This document shows, one piece after another, positions 12,514 to 14,879 of a stretch of 14,879 nt of DNA; positions within the stretch are counted from its first letter, which is position 1, and each line of letters begins with the position of its first letter. Under the pieces are notes generated by a model. That model worked only from the letters and a program-made list of their open reading frames with translations, was not told where the DNA came from and searched no databases. Source of the stretch: Candidatus Accumulibacter sp. UBA704. GTDB taxonomy: Bacteria; Pseudomonadota; Gammaproteobacteria; Burkholderiales; Rhodocyclaceae. The stretch is from positions 1-14,879 of the forward strand of contig DBMG01000028.1 of the NCBI GenBank assembly GCA_002304785.1. The letters are read 5' to 3'. The translations under genes were made by a program, and so were the position numbers.

Positions 12514-13983
12514 TTGGAGACCATCGACGGCTCGCGTGAGGCAACTGCCGACGATCCGCGCGCCGCAGGCGAGCGTCATTTCTTCGCGGGTGTCGAATTG
12601 CTGGAAAAGGGCGAGAACGGCGCCGCCGAACGATGCTTCCGGGAGGCGCTGGCGCTGGTGCCCGATCTCGCCGAGGCGGCTGGCAATCTCGGCTACCTGC
12701 TCGACAAACGCGGAGCGCGCGACGAGGCGGAAACCTGGCTGCGCCGCGCCATCGAACTCGATCCCGACTGCCTCGAGGTGACTCTCACCCTCGGCGCGCT
12801 GCTGACCACCCTGAAACGCTTCAAGGAAGCCGAAGCTGTCTGCATGAGGGCGATTGCCCTCGCTCCAGAGTCGCCGCAAACCTGGACCAACCTCGGCGTT
12901 CTTTTTGCGAGCGTCAAGCTCGAGGCCGAGGCCGAACAATGCCAGCGCACGGCGATGGCGCTCGATCCGGGGCACCTCACTTCGCGCTTCAACCTGGCTT
13001 ACGTGTTGCTCCGCCAGGGGCGCTACACGGAAGGCTGGGAATGCCTCGAGGCCCGACGCTGGTACGCCGCGTTCGCTGCCTGCATGCCGTGCCCGCGCTG
13101 GCAGGGCGAAGCACTCGCCGGCAAGTCACTGCTGATCGGCTTCGAGGCCGGCCACGGCGACATGATCCAGTTCGTCCGCTATGTCGACGTGCTTCGCAGC
13201 CAAGGCACGCGCGGGATCGACCTCGTCTGCCACCCGCCGCTCAAGGCGCTGTTCGAAGGGCAGTGCGGCATCGACCATGTCTACGCCTTCGACGAGACGA
13301 TCCAGAACGGTACCTGGGATTGCTGGACACCGCCGATGAGCATCCCGCATTACTGCCGGACGACGCTGGATACGATTCCGGCCCGCATTCCGTACCTCGT
13401 CGCTTCGCCAGAGCGCGTTGCGGCCTGGCAGAAGCGCCTGCCGCCAGGACGTCCTCGCGTCGGGCTCGCGTGGAAAGGCAACCCGCGTTTCGAGAACGAC
13501 GCCGACCGCTCCCTGCCGTCGCTTAACACGCTGGCGCCTCTGGGCGATGTCCCGGGAATCCATTTTGTCAGCCTGCAAAAAGGCGCCGGCGAGGACGAGG
13601 CCCGACATCCGCCGCCGGGCCTGCGGCTTGCGAACCTCGGTCCGGAATTCAAGGATTTCGCCGATACGGCAGCGGTCGTCAGCCAGCTCGACCTGGTGGT
13701 CACCGTCGACACCGCCATTGCCCACCTTGCCGGCGCGCTCGGGGTCCCCTGCTGGATCATGCTTCCGTACTACCAGACGGATTGGCGCTGGCTCACCGAG
13801 CGCGAGGATTCACCGTGGTATCCCGGCGTCGTGAGGCTGTTTCGGCAGACGAGCATGGGTGAGTGGGATCCGGTCATATCAAGGCTGAGCGACGCCGTAG
13901 CCTTGCTGTTTCACGAAGGCAGGGTCGGCAATTCAGTTCCGCTGGCAAAAGAATTTCCCGGTCGCCTTCATCGGAAGGAATAA
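12514..13983 (+). CDS. TPR protein with C-terminal GT-B / heptosyltransferase-like domain
   Basis: A protein of 489 residues with no signal peptide, so presumably cytosolic. Residues 19-153 form about four tetratricopeptide repeats, seen as spaced A-x-x-x-L-G-x-L/A and A-I-x-L-x-P pairs, with a fifth partial repeat to about 176. The C-terminal half has a GT-B/GT9-like fold: the EAGHGDMIQFVRY nucleotide-side loop (211-223), a VGLAWKGNP strand (316-324), VDTAIAHLAGALGVP (398-412) and DWRWL (423-427). TPR plus such a domain is common in proteobacterial proteins annotated as glycosyltransferase or TPR proteins; a few act in protein or surface glycosylation, but the acceptor here is unknown. The only start available is the TTG at 12514, directly after the REP-like element and without a Shine-Dalgarno; the frame is open upstream to the previous stop, without ATG or GTG. 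Confidence 0.88.
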   Translation: METIDGSREATADDPRAAGERHFFAGVELLEKGENGAAERCFREALALVPDLAEAAGNLGYLLDKRGARDEAETWLRRAIELDPDCLEVTLTLGALLTTLKRFKEAEAVCMRAIALAPESPQTWTNLGVLFASVKLEAEAEQCQRTAMALDPGHLTSRFNLAYVLLRQGRYTEGWECLEARRWYAAFAACMPCPRWQGEALAGKSLLIGFEAGHGDMIQFVRYVDVLRSQGTRGIDLVCHPPLKALFEGQCGIDHVYAFDETIQNGTWDCWTPPMSIPHYCRTTLDTIPARIPYLVASPERVAAWQKRLPPGRPRVGLAWKGNPRFENDADRSLPSLNTLAPLGDVPGIHFVSLQKGAGEDEARHPPPGLRLANLGPEFKDFADTAAVVSQLDLVVTVDTAIAHLAGALGVPCWIMLPYYQTDWRWLTEREDSPWYPGVVRLFRQTSMGEWDPVISRLSDAVALLFHEGRVGNSVPLAKEFPGRLHRKE

Positions 13984-14053
13984 TGGAAGAGTTGCCGGGG
14001 GCACGATTGCGCCCCACGTTGCGGTGGATTGCCCGGGGAAACCTGCGGCGCCT

Positions 14054-14088
14054 CCGGACTTCCCGCAAAGGAGTCCGGGTTCTTGTTT
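14054..14088 (+). terminator. Rho-independent-type terminator after the TPR gene
   Basis: A perfect seven-bp stem, CCGGACT (14054-14060) and AGTCCGG (14072-14078), encloses an 11-base loop that can add a CC/GG pair. It is followed by a T-rich GTTCTTGTTT (14079-14088). It lies just before the stop of the convergent gltX and would end transcription of the plus-strand TPR gene. A weaker GGGGC/GCCCC hairpin lies upstream at 13998-14015. Confidence 0.6.
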
Positions 14089-14099
14089 GGCGCGAGAGA

Positions 14100-14879
14100 C
14101 TACGCGGCTTCGGCCAACCGCTTGAGCACGACTTCGCGCGGGAACAGGGCAACCACGGCATCGACGGATGGCGTCTGCGCCTGGCCGGTGAGCAGTACCC
14201 GCAGCGGCATCGCCAGCTTCGGCATCTTGAGGCCGTGGGCCCCGATGCAGGACTTGATCAGCGCGCCGATGGCCGGCGCTTCCCAGGCAACCTCGCGGAT
14301 TCCGGCGATAAAATCAGTCAGCGCCGGCTTGGCCTCCGGCGTCAGGTGCTGCGCAAGCAACTCGGCATTCGGCGTGAGATCGATGTAGAACACTTCGGCG
14401 GCGTCGGCCAACTCGTTCAAGTTGCTGATGCGTTCCTTGTACAGTCCGATGATCGCCTCAAGCGACGGTGTGTCGGTGACGCTGACTTCGCGCGCTTCCA
14501 GGCGCGGCTTGACCAGCCCGGCCAGGCGGGCGTTGTCGGTCTGCTTGATGTAATGGGCATTGAGCCAGTTCAGTTTTTCGGTGTTGAACTGCGCGGCCGA
14601 CGGCGTGATGTGATCGAGGTCGAACCACGCGCAGAACTGTTCCATCGAGAAGACTTCGTCGTCGCCGTGCGACCAGCCGAGGCGGGCGAGGTAGTTGAGC
14701 ACCGCTTCCGGCAGGTAGCCGTCCTCGTGGTACTGCATGACGCTTACCGCGCCATGGCGCTTGGACAGCTTCTGCCCGTCATCGCCGAGGATCATCGACA
14801 GGTGCGCGTACAGCGGCACTTCGGCGCCGAGCGCCTTGAGGATGTTGATTTGGCGCGGCGTGTTGTTGACGTGGTCGTC
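14100..14879 (-). CDS. gltX: Glutamyl-tRNA synthetase, C-terminal part (5' truncated by window edge)
   Basis: About 259 residues of the class I enzyme that charges tRNA with glutamate for translation. The frame runs without a stop to the last base of the window, so the N-terminal half with the HIGH motif lies outside. The visible part begins with a DDHVNNTPRQINILKALGAE stretch and continues through PLYAHLSMILGDDGQKLSKRHGA. This carries the KMSKS-class motif as KLSKR (14757-14771). The anticodon-binding helical domain follows, with LNYLARLGWSHGDDE, the FNTEKLNWLNAHYIK segment and a C-terminal region containing MPLRVLLTGQAQTPSVDAVVALFPREVVLKRL, which is diagnostic of bacterial GltX. The GTG at 14819 is an internal codon, not the start. 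It is convergent with the TPR gene. Confidence 0.97.
   Translation of the reverse strand, partial: DDHVNNTPRQINILKALGAEVPLYAHLSMILGDDGQKLSKRHGAVSVMQYHEDGYLPEAVLNYLARLGWSHGDDEVFSMEQFCAWFDLDHITPSAAQFNTEKLNWLNAHYIKQTDNARLAGLVKPRLEAREVSVTDTPSLEAIIGLYKERISNLNELADAAEVFYIDLTPNAELLAQHLTPEAKPALTDFIAGIREVAWEAPAIGALIKSCIGAHGLKMPKLAMPLRVLLTGQAQTPSVDAVVALFPREVVLKRLAEAA

Noticed and set aside
12633..13526. A 297-codon plus-strand frame within the TPR gene
   Set aside because: It is an Arg/Pro/Ala-rich out-of-frame reading of the TPR-glycosyltransferase gene.
1..14879. CRISPR array, tRNA or rRNA genes, insertion sequence or phage genes
   Set aside because: Reading both strands I saw no regularly spaced repeats, cloverleaf-like sequences, transposase motifs or phage proteins.

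Overview
The window is about 14.9 kb of GC-rich, densely packed chromosomal DNA from a Gram-negative bacterium. Outer-membrane and periplasmic proteins, a TctD/TctE-like two-component pair, a CitMHS transporter and gltX together suggest a betaproteobacterium, probably Rhodocyclales. That placement is an inference from protein style only. No rRNA, tRNA, CRISPR array, transposase or phage gene is visible. Most of the window looks like core or metabolic genome rather than a mobile island.

Region 1 (1-2989, + strand) is a ferrous-iron uptake operon. It holds the 3' part of an outer-membrane beta-barrel gene, then feoA, then feoB. The three reading frames overlap by 1 and 4 bases, so they are probably translated together. 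The attached barrel suggests an outer-membrane route feeding the FeoAB inner-membrane system. A strong hairpin follows feoB.

Region 2 (3174-6786) is a citrate-type transport and sensing unit. A CitMHS-family metal-citrate symporter on the minus strand is divergent from an OmpR-family response regulator and an overlapping sensor kinase of the TctD/TctE type. The 234-base divergent region carries an 11-bp tandem direct repeat, the geometry expected for an OmpR/PhoB-family operator, and a 12-bp perfect palindrome next to the regulator's start codon. The likely logic is that the kinase senses external carboxylates and the regulator switches on citM.

Region 3 (6823-10165, - strand) is a polar amino acid ABC transporter: binding protein, permease, ATPase. 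It is followed in the same direction by a second, unrelated periplasmic binding protein of the NMT1/SsuA type that has no permease or ATPase of its own nearby.

Region 4 (10408-13983, + strand) holds an MnmD-type tRNA-modification methyltransferase without the MnmC oxidase domain, a class I/II PLP aminotransferase, and a TPR protein with a C-terminal GT-B/heptosyltransferase-like domain. A palindromic REP-like element sits between the last two, and a 9-bp-stem hairpin sits just before the aminotransferase start.

Region 5 (14100-14879, - strand) is the C-terminal part of glutamyl-tRNA synthetase, which runs off the window edge. A rho-independent-type terminator lies between it and the convergent TPR gene.

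No gene-free stretch exceeds 300 bases. The longest are 10166-10407 and 4485-4718, both divergent promoter regions. I see no clearly undescribed multi-gene system. The best leads are the barrel-feoAB operon, the putative operator and unusual H-box of the citrate two-component unit, and the orphan binding protein.
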